NCBI GenBank assembly: GCA_018710985.1
Contig: DVIV01000003.1
Coordinates: 1-60,547, forward strand
Direction: 5' to 3'
Length of the DNA stretch: 60,547 nucleotides
Source of the DNA: Candidatus Limiplasma pullicola
GTDB lineage: Bacteria; Bacillota; Clostridia; Christensenellales; Aristaeellaceae
Shown: piece after piece, positions 1-7,127 of the stretch
How the letters are laid out: each line of letters starts with the position of its first letter
How positions within the stretch are numbered: position 1 is the first letter of the stretch
Program-made: the position numbers and the translations under genes
The notes under the pieces: model-generated
Told to the model about the DNA's origin: nothing
Seen by the model: the letters and a program-made list of their open reading frames with translations, nothing else
The model's database searches: none

Positions 1-933
1 GACGACCTGCACGAGGAGCTCAAGGCCACCAAGCGCCAGCGCATCCGCGACATCATGAAGCACCCCGATCAGGAGGCGCTGCTGGAGGAAACCTACGACG
101 AGATGGAAAGCGACCTCCAGCGCAGGATCGAGGGGCTGACCCACCAGATCGACCTTCTCTCGGACAGGCGCAACACCATCCTGCGGGTCAACCGCGTGGC
201 GAAAACCGCTATCGACGTCTTTGGGGACATCCTCGCCAAGGAAAAGCTCGACCGAAACGACCTGCGGCTCATCATCGACCGCATCAAAGTCTACGAGGAC
301 CACCTCGAAATTCAGCTTCAGGCCGACATCGACCAGCTTCTGCGCGCCTGCGAGCTGGAGGATACCGTAAATTTTAAGCCGGGCATCGAAAACGCCCTGG
401 GTTGCCAACTTGTCCAGTCTGCCAGAAACCAGCGAGACAAGGTTTTCGATGTCCATGTTGTCAGCAGCGGCGACCCCCTGGAGATCTACACCGACCGGGA
501 CGGCGAGGTCATCCTGAAGAAATACTCCCCCATCGGGGAAATGTCGGCCTTTGCCAAGGATTATACGGAATCCATCTTTCGCGCCATGGGGCACATCGCC
601 TGCATCGTAGACCGCGATCAGGTGGTGGCGGCCAGCGGCGTAAGCAAGAAGGAACTGGCCGACAAGCCCATCAGCCATGACCTGGAGACGGCCATCGCCA
701 ACCGCCAGACCGTGGCCATCAACCGCGCGGGCGGCGGCAAGATCGTGGCCGTGACCAACGAGGAGGACATCACCGGCTACACGGCGCAGGTGGTCTCCCC
801 CATCATCGCGGACGGCGAAGCCATCGGCGCGGTGCTGCTTCTCTCCAAGGAACAGGGCGCCAAGATGGGCGACGCGGAGCTCAAGGTGGCGGAAACCGCC
901 GCGGGCATCGTAGGCCGTCAGATGGAGCAGTAA
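1..933 (+). CDS. spoVT: Serine recombinase C-terminus fused in frame to SpoVT lacking its DNA-binding half (5' partial)
   Basis: The frame is open from base 1, so the gene is cut by the window edge. Translated residues 1 to about 155 look like the C-terminal coiled coil of a large serine recombinase (charged helices, then the IIDRIKVYEDHLEI segment and the NQRDKVF tail). From about base 469 the frame reads GDPLEIYTDRDGEVILKKY and continues to the end as SpoVT: the second part of its AbrB domain and the whole GAF domain (GHIACIVDRD, GVSKKE, final ETAAGIVGRQMEQ). The first ~31 residues of SpoVT, which make most of the DNA-binding swapped-hairpin, are missing. No stop separates the two parts. 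SpoVT is a forespore regulator in Bacillus. I infer that a mobile element lying to the left integrated within spoVT and that this is its right junction. The downstream genes are the usual spoVT neighbours, which shows the SpoVT half is in its native place. Confidence 0.9.
   Translation, partial: DDLHEELKATKRQRIRDIMKHPDQEALLEETYDEMESDLQRRIEGLTHQIDLLSDRRNTILRVNRVAKTAIDVFGDILAKEKLDRNDLRLIIDRIKVYEDHLEIQLQADIDQLLRACELEDTVNFKPGIENALGCQLVQSARNQRDKVFDVHVVSSGDPLEIYTDRDGEVILKKYSPIGEMSAFAKDYTESIFRAMGHIACIVDRDQVVAASGVSKKELADKPISHDLETAIANRQTVAINRAGGGKIVAVTNEEDITGYTAQVVSPIIADGEAIGAVLLLSKEQGAKMGDAELKVAETAAGIVGRQMEQ
464..486. other. Probable attachment-site junction (element/chromosome) inside spoVT
   Basis: Recombinase-like coding ends and SpoVT-like coding begins at the codons for S-S-G-D-P-L-E-I. 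The crossover most likely lies in or next to the GGCGACCCCCTGGAG stretch, because GDPLEI is conserved in SpoVT and would be shared by both attachment halves. The exact core cannot be set from one junction alone. The other junction, with the SpoVT N-terminus, should lie to the left of the window. Confidence 0.6.
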
Positions 934-960
934 CACTGGCCCCCAACGCACATCATTACC

Positions 961-1005
961 TTGCGAAACCGCGGCAATGCGCTTATAATAGGCTTGCCGC
1001 GGTTT
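961..1005 (+). promoter_or_regulatory. Promoter embedded in a 12-bp inverted repeat, spoVT to flippase gap
   Basis: TTGCGA (961-966), a 17-bp spacer and TATAAT (984-989) form a good vegetative-type promoter. Perfect 12-bp arms AAACCGCGGCAA (966-977) and TTGCCGCGGTTT (994-1005) flank the -10 box, so the -10 sits in the loop. The repeat is followed by a few T and could alternatively be the spoVT terminator. An operator role is also possible. Confidence 0.5.
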
Positions 1006-1050
1006 TGCCATATTCCGCCGACAAATTTCCTTTTTTTCGGAGGCCTTTTT

Positions 1051-2643
1051 TTGAGCAGCACGCAGAAATCCATTCTCAGCGGCATGACCGTTCTCAGCGT
1101 CGTGGGCCTGATCTGCAAGATCGTGGGCGCCCTGTACCGCATCCCCCTGGCCTGGCTCATCGGGGACGAGGGCATGGGCACCTATCAGCTGGTTTTTCCC
1201 ACCTATAACATGCTGCTGACCATCTCCTCGGCCGGCCTGCCGGTCGCTATCAGCCGCATGGTCAGCTTTACGCTGGCGCGCGACGATCCCCGCAACGCCC
1301 GGCGCGTCTTCCGCGTGGCGCTGTGCCTTCTGTCCAGCCTCGGCCTGATCGCCATGCTCCTGATGGTGGTCATGAGCCCCACGCTGGCCCTTCGTTCGGG
1401 CGATCCCTCCACCCAGCCGGGCTTTGTGGCCATCGCGCCCGCCCTTTTGCTGGTGTGCGCCATGTCCGCGCTGCGCGGGTTCATGCAGGGTCAGCAGAAC
1501 ATGGTGCCTACCGCCATTTCCCAGCTGATCGAGCAGGTGGGCAAGGTCTTTGTGGCCCTGCCGCTCGCGTATTTCGGCATGCGCGTCTCCGTGGCCTACG
1601 CGGCGGCCGGCGTGCTTCTGGGCACCTCCATCGCCGAGGGCGTGGCGCTTCTGTACATGGTGGTGATCTACCGGCGCAGGCGCGCATCCTTCGCCGCCCT
1701 GCCCCAGAATCCGGACGAGCCGCCCCTGGCCGTGCGTCCCCTGCTCAAGCGCCTCCTGTCCCTGAGCATTCCCATCACGCTGGGCGCGTGCATCGTGCCC
1801 ATCGCCTCCTTCATCGACAGCGGCCTCCTGCTCAACCGTCTGGTGGACGCGGGCATCGAGCACAGCGCCGCGCTGGGGCTCTACGGGCGCTATTCGGGCT
1901 ATGTGCTCACTTTGATCAACGTGCCCACCGCTCTGGCCGTGGCCATCTCCATGAGCCTGGTGCCCTCCATCTCCAGCGCCATGGCCCGCGGCGACGGCAA
2001 GGCCATGCGCCGTCAAAGCGCGCTGGGGCTTCGGCTGTCGTTTGTGGTAGGCCTGCCCTGCTCCATCGGCATGAGCCTTTTGTCCTCGCAGATTCTCAGC
2101 CTGATCTATCATTTTGATACGCCCGAATCCCTGCGCGTAACCACCGAGCTGCTGAGCCTTTCCAGCCTGACCATCGTGCTCTTTACCGTGGTTCAGTCCA
2201 CCAGCGGCATTCTGCAGGGCCTGCGCAAGCAGCGCATCCCCATGTACACGCTCATGGCGGGCGTGGCGGTCAAGGTGCTACTCAACTACACGCTCATCGG
2301 CACGCCCGGCATCAACATCTACGGCGCGCCCATCGCCTCGCTCTCCTGCTATACCATCAGCATGCTGCCCAACCTGTGGTACGTGCGCAAGTACACCGGC
2401 ATGAAGCTGGATCTGAAGGGCATTCTGCTCAAGCCCGCGCTGGCCACCGCGCTCATGGGCGCCGTGCTGGCGCTGGCGATCCGCTGGCTGCCCTCCGGAC
2501 GGCTGTGGACGGTGGCGCTGGTGCTGCTGGGCATTGGCGCCTATGCCGCCTTTGCGCTCATCACCGGGGCGATGACTCGCGATGACCTTGCTCCCCTGCT
2601 CAAACGCTTCAGCCGCGGCAGGGCGCCAAAGAAGGAGGACTGA
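1051..2643 (+). CDS. SpoVB/YabM-like polysaccharide flippase (MOP superfamily)
   Basis: A protein of 530 residues with about 14 hydrophobic segments, of the polysaccharide-transport (SpoVB/MurJ-like) branch of the MOP flippases. These move lipid-linked glycans across the membrane; SpoVB acts in spore cortex synthesis. The N-terminus carries the family pattern GLICKIVGALYRIPLAWLIG and GTYQLVFPTYN. The start is a TTG at 1051, chosen because GGAGG lies at 1039-1043; the upstream in-frame ATG-like starts have no ribosome site. Position between spoVT and yabN matches B. subtilis yabM, so it may be the YabM rather than the SpoVB orthologue. It is separated by 3 bp from the next gene and is probably cotranscribed with it. 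Confidence 0.88.
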   Translation: MSSTQKSILSGMTVLSVVGLICKIVGALYRIPLAWLIGDEGMGTYQLVFPTYNMLLTISSAGLPVAISRMVSFTLARDDPRNARRVFRVALCLLSSLGLIAMLLMVVMSPTLALRSGDPSTQPGFVAIAPALLLVCAMSALRGFMQGQQNMVPTAISQLIEQVGKVFVALPLAYFGMRVSVAYAAAGVLLGTSIAEGVALLYMVVIYRRRRASFAALPQNPDEPPLAVRPLLKRLLSLSIPITLGACIVPIASFIDSGLLLNRLVDAGIEHSAALGLYGRYSGYVLTLINVPTALAVAISMSLVPSISSAMARGDGKAMRRQSALGLRLSFVVGLPCSIGMSLLSSQILSLIYHFDTPESLRVTTELLSLSSLTIVLFTVVQSTSGILQGLRKQRIPMYTLMAGVAVKVLLNYTLIGTPGINIYGAPIASLSCYTISMLPNLWYVRKYTGMKLDLKGILLKPALATALMGAVLALAIRWLPSGRLWTVALVLLGIGAYAAFALITGAMTRDDLAPLLKRFSRGRAPKKED

Positions 2644-2646
2644 CTC

Positions 2647-4098
2647 ATGAACCGCCTGACCATTGTGACCCTGGGAACCGGCGGCGAGGCTTTTTTGACC
2701 CGCGGCGTGGAGCGCGCGCTGCGCGAGGCCCCGCGCGTGATGCTGCGCACGGGCCGTCACCCCATGGCGGATTTTCTCCGCCAGGAGGGCATCGCCTTTG
2801 AGACGCTCGACGCGCTCTATGACGAATGTGAGGACTTCGACACCTTCAATCGCGCAGCGGCGGTCAAAGTGCTCAGCCTGCTTGGCGAAAGCCCCGTTTG
2901 CTACGCCGTGAGCGATGCAGCTTTCGACGAAACCGTGGCCCAGATTCAGCGGCTCAAGCCGCGGGAGGCGGATGTGCGGGTTCTGCCCGGCGTCAGCCAT
3001 GCGGACCGCTGCCTGGCCATGATAGAGGATGCGCCGGCGGGCGTGAGGCTGTACGCGGCGGAGTCCTTCCTGCAGGCCCGCGTTTCGCCGGAAGAGCCGC
3101 TGCTGGTAACGGAGGTGCACAGCCGCGAATGTGCGGGCGAGGTGAAGCTGCGCCTGATGGACCTTTTGCCGGAGGAGACGCCCGTGTCCTTCTTCACCGG
3201 GGACGAGGCCACGGGCGAATTGTCCGTGCGCTCCGTACCGCTCTATGAGCTGGACCGCCAGAGCGCCTATGACCACCTCACCGCCGCCTACGTGCCCGCC
3301 GTGCCCATGGAGCGGCGCGCCCGCTATGACATGGACGACCTGGTGCACGTGATGCAGCGCCTGCGCGCGCCCGACGGCTGCCCCTGGGACCGCGAGCAGA
3401 CCCACGAAAGCCTGTTGCCCAGCCTTCTGGAGGAAAGCTATGAATACATCCAGGCCGTGCGCGACGGCGACATCGACCATATGTACGACGAGCTGGGCGA
3501 CGTGCTTTTGCAGGTGGTGTTCCACGCGGAGGTGGCGCGCCAGCACGGCGACTTTGACATCCACGATGTCACAACCGCCATCTGCCACAAGATGATCGAG
3601 CGGCACACCCACATCTTCGGCACGGAAAAGGCTGATACCGCCGGACAGGTGCTGGACAACTGGGAGGCCCTCAAACGCCGCCAGCGCGGCATCACCACCC
3701 ACGCGCAGGCCATGGAGGACGTCTCCACCGGGCTGTCGCCCCTGCTTCGCGCCAGCAAGGTGCAAAACAAGGCGCACAAGGTGGGCTTCGATTTTGCGGG
3801 CGCGGCCGAGGCGCTGGGCAAGGTCTACGAGGAGGCGGACGAGGTGGCCCAGAACCTCGGCGACGGCGTGGACCCCGAAATGGAGCTGGGTGACCTGCTG
3901 TTCTCTGTGGTCAATGTTTGCCGCCTGGCTGGCAAGAATCCCGATATTGCCCTTTTTGCTTCCACAAATAAGTTCATTTCCCGCTTCCGTGCCATGGAAA
4001 ACGCCATAAAAAAGTCGGGAAAATGCTTAGAGGACTTGACTTTATCGGAAATGGATGTATACTGGAACACAGGAAAGCGAGGCGGGCAAAGGGTTTGA
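2647..4098 (+). CDS. mazG: YabN-type fusion: tetrapyrrole methylase-like domain plus MazG nucleotide pyrophosphohydrolase
   Basis: 483 residues. The first ~210 form a tetrapyrrole (SAM-dependent) methylase-like fold (TIVTLGTGGEAFLTRG, VLPGVSHADR). The rest is MazG: RLRAPDGCPWDREQTHESL, then EESYEY and DELGDVLLQ, which carry the acidic Mg-binding residues, and a second MazG-like repeat near residues 370-450 (EEADEVAQN, ELGDLLFSVVN). MazG removes abnormal nucleoside triphosphates. This two-domain form and its place after the flippase and before rqcP match B. subtilis yabN. A promoter for the following hup gene lies inside its 3' end. Confidence 0.93.
   Translation: MNRLTIVTLGTGGEAFLTRGVERALREAPRVMLRTGRHPMADFLRQEGIAFETLDALYDECEDFDTFNRAAAVKVLSLLGESPVCYAVSDAAFDETVAQIQRLKPREADVRVLPGVSHADRCLAMIEDAPAGVRLYAAESFLQARVSPEEPLLVTEVHSRECAGEVKLRLMDLLPEETPVSFFTGDEATGELSVRSVPLYELDRQSAYDHLTAAYVPAVPMERRARYDMDDLVHVMQRLRAPDGCPWDREQTHESLLPSLLEESYEYIQAVRDGDIDHMYDELGDVLLQVVFHAEVARQHGDFDIHDVTTAICHKMIERHTHIFGTEKADTAGQVLDNWEALKRRQRGITTHAQAMEDVSTGLSPLLRASKVQNKAHKVGFDFAGAAEALGKVYEEADEVAQNLGDGVDPEMELGDLLFSVVNVCRLAGKNPDIALFASTNKFISRFRAMENAIKKSGKCLEDLTLSEMDVYWNTGKRGGQRV
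4036..4063 (+). promoter_or_regulatory. Probable hup promoter within the 3' end of yabN
   Basis: TTGACT (4036-4041), a 16-bp spacer and TATACT (4058-4063). It would give hup its own strong transcript of about 110 nt leader, in line with the abundance of HU proteins. Confidence 0.55.
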
Positions 4099-4185
4099 GC
4101 CAAAAACCCCGTGAGATCGCGCTTTCCATGAACGAAACCCCGTCTTCCATGCCATGCATGGGAAAATCAAAGGAGGTAATTCATT

Positions 4186-4461
4186 GTGAACAAAGCTGAA
4201 TTGACTGCCGCTATCGTTAAGAAGACCGGTTTCACCAAGAAGGACGCTGAAAAGGCGATCGCTGCCGTGACCGACGTCATCACCGAGACCCTGGCCGCTG
4301 GCGAGAAGGTCCAGATCGTTGGCTTCGGCGGCTTCGAAGTCCGCAGCCGCCCCGCGCGCGTGGCCCGCAACCCCCGCACCGGCGAGCAGATCAGCATCGA
4401 GGCCTCCAAGGCCCCCGTCTTCAAGGCCGGCAAGGCTCTGAAGGACAGCGTCAACAAGTAA
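4186..4461 (+). CDS. hup: HU-family DNA-binding protein
   Basis: 91 residues, the usual HU length. It starts MNKAELTAAIVKKTG, has the beta-arm GFGGFEVRSRPARVARNPRTG and ends in a conserved helix with FKAGKALKD. HU is an abundant histone-like protein that binds and bends DNA as a dimer. The start codon is GTG at 4186, with a near-perfect AAAGGAGGT ribosome site at 4169-4177. It has its own likely promoter and is followed by a strong terminator, so it is probably monocistronic. Codon use is visibly biased toward few codons, as expected for a highly expressed gene. In B. subtilis a comparable place near yabN-yabO is not occupied by hup. Confidence 0.97.
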   Translation: MNKAELTAAIVKKTGFTKKDAEKAIAAVTDVITETLAAGEKVQIVGFGGFEVRSRPARVARNPRTGEQISIEASKAPVFKAGKALKDSVNK

Positions 4462-4500
4462 TTCTTTTTGGCGAAGCCGCCGTCACCGATGGCGGTCCGC

Positions 4501-4545
4501 GCGTCGTCCGGCAGTCTGCAGCGGCTGTCTGGCGACGCTTTTTTT
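4501..4545 (+). terminator. Rho-independent terminator after hup
   Basis: A 14-bp stem with one mismatch (4501-4514 with 4525-4538), a 10-nt loop and seven T at 4539-4545. Confidence 0.85.
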
Positions 4546-4546
4546 C

Positions 4547-4575
4547 TTGCCTGCCTGAGTCAAATGAGGTATCAT
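4547..4575 (+). promoter_or_regulatory. Promoter for the M42 peptidase operon
   Basis: TTGCCT (4547-4552), a 17-bp spacer and TATCAT (4570-4575), immediately after the hup terminator and 33 bp before the next start codon. Confidence 0.5.
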
Positions 4576-4607
4576 AATAAAAAACCATGTTTTGGAGGAA
4601 ATGTCCC

Positions 4608-5636
4608 ATGCCGCTCGACGCACGCTATTCCCTTGACCAGACCCTTCGCCTCCTGTCCATCCCCAGTCCGACGGGCTATCCCGGCAAGGTGTGCAGCGCC
4701 CTTGTGGAAACGCTGGAGGGGCTTGGTTTTTCTCCCCGGCAGCTTCGAAAGGGCGGCGTGGTGTGTACGCTTGGCGGAGAAGGGCATCCCATTGCCCTCG
4801 CCTCGCACGTGGACACGCTGGGGCTGATGGTGCGCGCCATCAAACCGGACGGACGGCTGGCTTTCACCTGTCTGGGCGGGCCTTCCCTGCAGGCCGTGGA
4901 AACCGAGAACGTGACCGTCCTCACCCGCGGCGGGCAGTCCTATACCGGCGTGGTGGAGCTGCGCAACGCCTCCAAGCACGTCAACCGCGAGCTGGACACT
5001 GAAAAGCGCGACGATACCACGCTGGAGATCCTCCTGGATGAGGAGGTCGCTACCCGTGAGGACGTCGAACGGCTGGGCATTGCCACGGGCGATGTCGTCT
5101 GCCTGGACCCCCGCACCCGCGTAACCGAAAGCGGCTTTATCCGCAGCCGCTTCCTGGATGACAAGCTCAGCGCGGGCATGCTGCTGGCGCTGGCCAGGGG
5201 CGTGGCGGATGGCGCGGTCCAGCTCTCGCGCAAGGTCACGCTGTTTTTCTCCGTCTATGAGGAGGTCGGCCACGGCGCGTCCTGCGGCCTGCCGGAGGAC
5301 ACCGAGGACCTTTTGGTGGTGGATATGGGCTGCGTGGGCGAGGGGCTTGCCTGCCGGGAACAGCAGGTGTCCATCTGCGCCAAGGATTCCTCCGGCCCCT
5401 ATGACTACGAGATGACCGGCGAGCTCATCGCGCTGGCCAGGGCCAACGGCATCGACTATGCCGTGGACGTGTATCCCGCCTACGGCAGCGATGCGGGGGC
5501 GGCGCTGCGCGCGGGACACGACGTGCGCTTTGCGCTCATCGGCGCGGGCGTATACGCCTCGCACGGGTATGAGCGTAGCCACCGAAAAGGGGTGGAAAAC
5601 ACCCTGCGCCTGATCGAAGCGGTCGTAACCGCCTGA
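4608..5636 (+). CDS. M42-family metallopeptidase (glutamyl aminopeptidase-like)
   Basis: 342 residues, typical of the cobalt/zinc aminopeptidases of family M42. Metal and catalytic signatures appear in order: ASHVDTLG near residue 66, FLDDKLSAG near 182, YEEVGHGAS near 217, VVDMG near 240 and a C-terminal SHGYERSH. It should be a cytosolic, multimeric enzyme trimming short peptides. The start was placed at ATG 4608 because GGAGGA (4594-4599) precedes it; an in-frame ATG at 4587 lies upstream of that site. It probably begins an operon with rqcP and the isoprenoid genes (16-bp gap to rqcP). Confidence 0.9.
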   Translation: MPLDARYSLDQTLRLLSIPSPTGYPGKVCSALVETLEGLGFSPRQLRKGGVVCTLGGEGHPIALASHVDTLGLMVRAIKPDGRLAFTCLGGPSLQAVETENVTVLTRGGQSYTGVVELRNASKHVNRELDTEKRDDTTLEILLDEEVATREDVERLGIATGDVVCLDPRTRVTESGFIRSRFLDDKLSAGMLLALARGVADGAVQLSRKVTLFFSVYEEVGHGASCGLPEDTEDLLVVDMGCVGEGLACREQQVSICAKDSSGPYDYEMTGELIALARANGIDYAVDVYPAYGSDAGAALRAGHDVRFALIGAGVYASHGYERSHRKGVENTLRLIEAVVTA

Positions 5637-5652
5637 AAGGAGCAGCATTCCC

Positions 5653-5931
5653 ATGAGACTGGATAAATTTCTGAAGGTGTCGCGCATTATCAAGCGCCGC
5701 ACCGTAGCCAACGAGGCCTGCTCGGGCGGCCGTGTGTCGCTCAACGGCAAGGTGGCCAAGCCCGGCGCGGAGGTGCGCGAGGGCGACGTGCTGGAGATCC
5801 GCTTCGGCAGCCGCGTGGGCCGCTACCGCATCCAGAGCGTGAAGGAAACCGTGCGCAAGGAAGGCGCGCAGGATATGTACCAGGTGCTTGAGGAGGACGA
5901 GCAGACGCGCATGGAGCGCGGGGAGGCGTAA
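5653..5931 (+). CDS. rqcP: RqcP/YabO-type S4-domain RNA-binding protein
   Basis: 92 residues with an S4 fold: MRLDKFLKVSRIIKRRTVANEAC, then GGRVSLNGKVAKPG and EGDVLEIRFG. RqcP (YabO) works with RqcH in bacterial ribosome-associated quality control, helping to add alanine tails on stalled nascent chains. The same family contains Hsp15-like proteins. Its neighbourhood near yabN supports the YabO identity. The ribosome site AAAGGAG is at 5637-5643. The yabP and yabQ genes that usually follow in Bacillus are absent here; ispD follows instead. Confidence 0.9.
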   Translation: MRLDKFLKVSRIIKRRTVANEACSGGRVSLNGKVAKPGAEVREGDVLEIRFGSRVGRYRIQSVKETVRKEGAQDMYQVLEEDEQTRMERGEA

Positions 5932-5932
5932 G

Positions 5933-6634
5933 GTGAAAAGCTACGCCATTGTTTTGGGTGGAGGCAGCGGCCGCCGCATGGAGGCGGACCGCAACAAGGT
6001 CTTTCTGCCGCTTCGGGGCATACCCGCCATCGTGCGGGCCATCGCGCCGTTTTCCGGCCTGTGCGCGGGCGCGGTGGTCGTAGCTGCGGCTGCTGAGGTG
6101 GAGGAGATGCGCCAGATCATCGCCCGCTGCGGGCTGGACCGCTTTGTGCTGCGGGTGGTGCCCGGCGGTGCGGAGCGTCAGGACTCGGTGCGCTGCGGGC
6201 TGGACGCCCTGCCGGACGACGCCGAGTGCGTGCTCATCCACGATGGCGCCCGCGCGCTGGTCACCGAGGACGTCATCCGACGCGCCATCGAATCGGTGGA
6301 AGCGCGCGGTTCGGGCATCGCGTCGGTGCCCGTGAGCGACACCATCAAGCGCGCCGCACCCGACGGGCTGGTGCTGGACACCCCCGACCGGTCCGCGCTG
6401 CGCGCCATGCAGACCCCGCAGGCCTTCCGGGTGGAGCTGATCCGCAAGGCGCACGAGGTCGCGCGCCGCGACGGATTTCTCGGCACGGACGATGCCGCCC
6501 TGCTGGAACACGCCGGCATGCCGGTCTACCTGTGCGAGGGCAGCCGCGAAAACCTCAAGCTCACCACCCCCACCGACCTCATGCTCGCCGGGCTGATTCT
6601 GGCCGCGCGGGCGGAAAAGGAGCTGATCGGATGA
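5933..6634 (+). CDS. ispD: 2-C-methyl-D-erythritol 4-phosphate cytidylyltransferase
   Basis: 233 residues. IspD couples MEP and CTP to form CDP-ME in the non-mevalonate isoprenoid pathway. The nucleotide-binding start reads [10 protein letters not shown] followed by NKVFLPL, a variant of the usual AAGxGxRMxxxxPKQ signature with the lysine kept. Further signatures are [18 protein letters not shown] and the C-terminal LTTPTDL. The start is GTG at 5933, preceded by GGGGAGG at 5920-5926; an upstream in-frame ATG lies inside rqcP and has no ribosome site. ispF follows with a 4-bp overlap. Confidence 0.95.
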   Translation: MKSYAIVLGGGSGRRMEADRNKVFLPLRGIPAIVRAIAPFSGLCAGAVVVAAAAEVEEMRQIIARCGLDRFVLRVVPGGAERQDSVRCGLDALPDDAECVLIHDGARALVTEDVIRRAIESVEARGSGIASVPVSDTIKRAAPDGLVLDTPDRSALRAMQTPQAFRVELIRKAHEVARRDGFLGTDDAALLEHAGMPVYLCEGSRENLKLTTPTDLMLAGLILAARAEKELIG

Positions 6635-7122
6635 TGCGCATCGGACACGGCATGGACGTCCACCGCCTGGTGGAGGGTCGAAAGCTCATCCTCTGCGGGG
6701 TCGAAGTGCCGCACACGCTGGGGCTTCTGGGCCACAGCGACGCCGACGTGGCCACCCACGCCCTGATGGACGCGCTGCTGGGCGCGGCCGCGCTGGGCGA
6801 CATCGGCAAGCTCTTTCCCGATACGGACGAGCGTTACCGCGGCGCGGATTCCATCGGCCTGCTGAAGGAAGTGTGCGCGCTGCTTCGCCGCGAGGGCTAC
6901 GCCCTCGGCAACGCGGACGTGACCATCGTGGCGCAGCGCCCCAAGCTGCGCCCCTACATTGACCAGATGCGCGCCTGTCTGGCCCGGGCCATGGGTGTGG
7001 CGGAGGGGCGCATCAGCGTGAAAGCCACCACCACTGAACATCTGGGGTTTGAAGGCGAGGAGCTGGGCATCAGCGCGCACGCGGTATGCCTGCTGGAAGC
7101 GCCTCCCCCTGAAGCGAGGTAA
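6631..7122 (+). CDS. ispF: 2-C-methyl-D-erythritol 2,4-cyclodiphosphate synthase
   Basis: 163 residues. IspF makes MEcPP from CDP-ME 2-phosphate, two steps after IspD. Zinc and active-site residues are visible in GMDVHR and in [21 protein letters not shown], and the family end [18 protein letters not shown] is intact. The start is one of two adjacent ATG codons (6631, 6634); 6631 gives 8-9 bp to AAGGAG and a 4-bp overlap with ispD. ispD-ispF adjacency is a common arrangement and implies coupled translation. Confidence 0.96.
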   Translation: MMRIGHGMDVHRLVEGRKLILCGVEVPHTLGLLGHSDADVATHALMDALLGAAALGDIGKLFPDTDERYRGADSIGLLKEVCALLRREGYALGNADVTIVAQRPKLRPYIDQMRACLARAMGVAEGRISVKATTTEHLGFEGEELGISAHAVCLLEAPPPEAR

Positions 7123-7127
7123 GCGCG

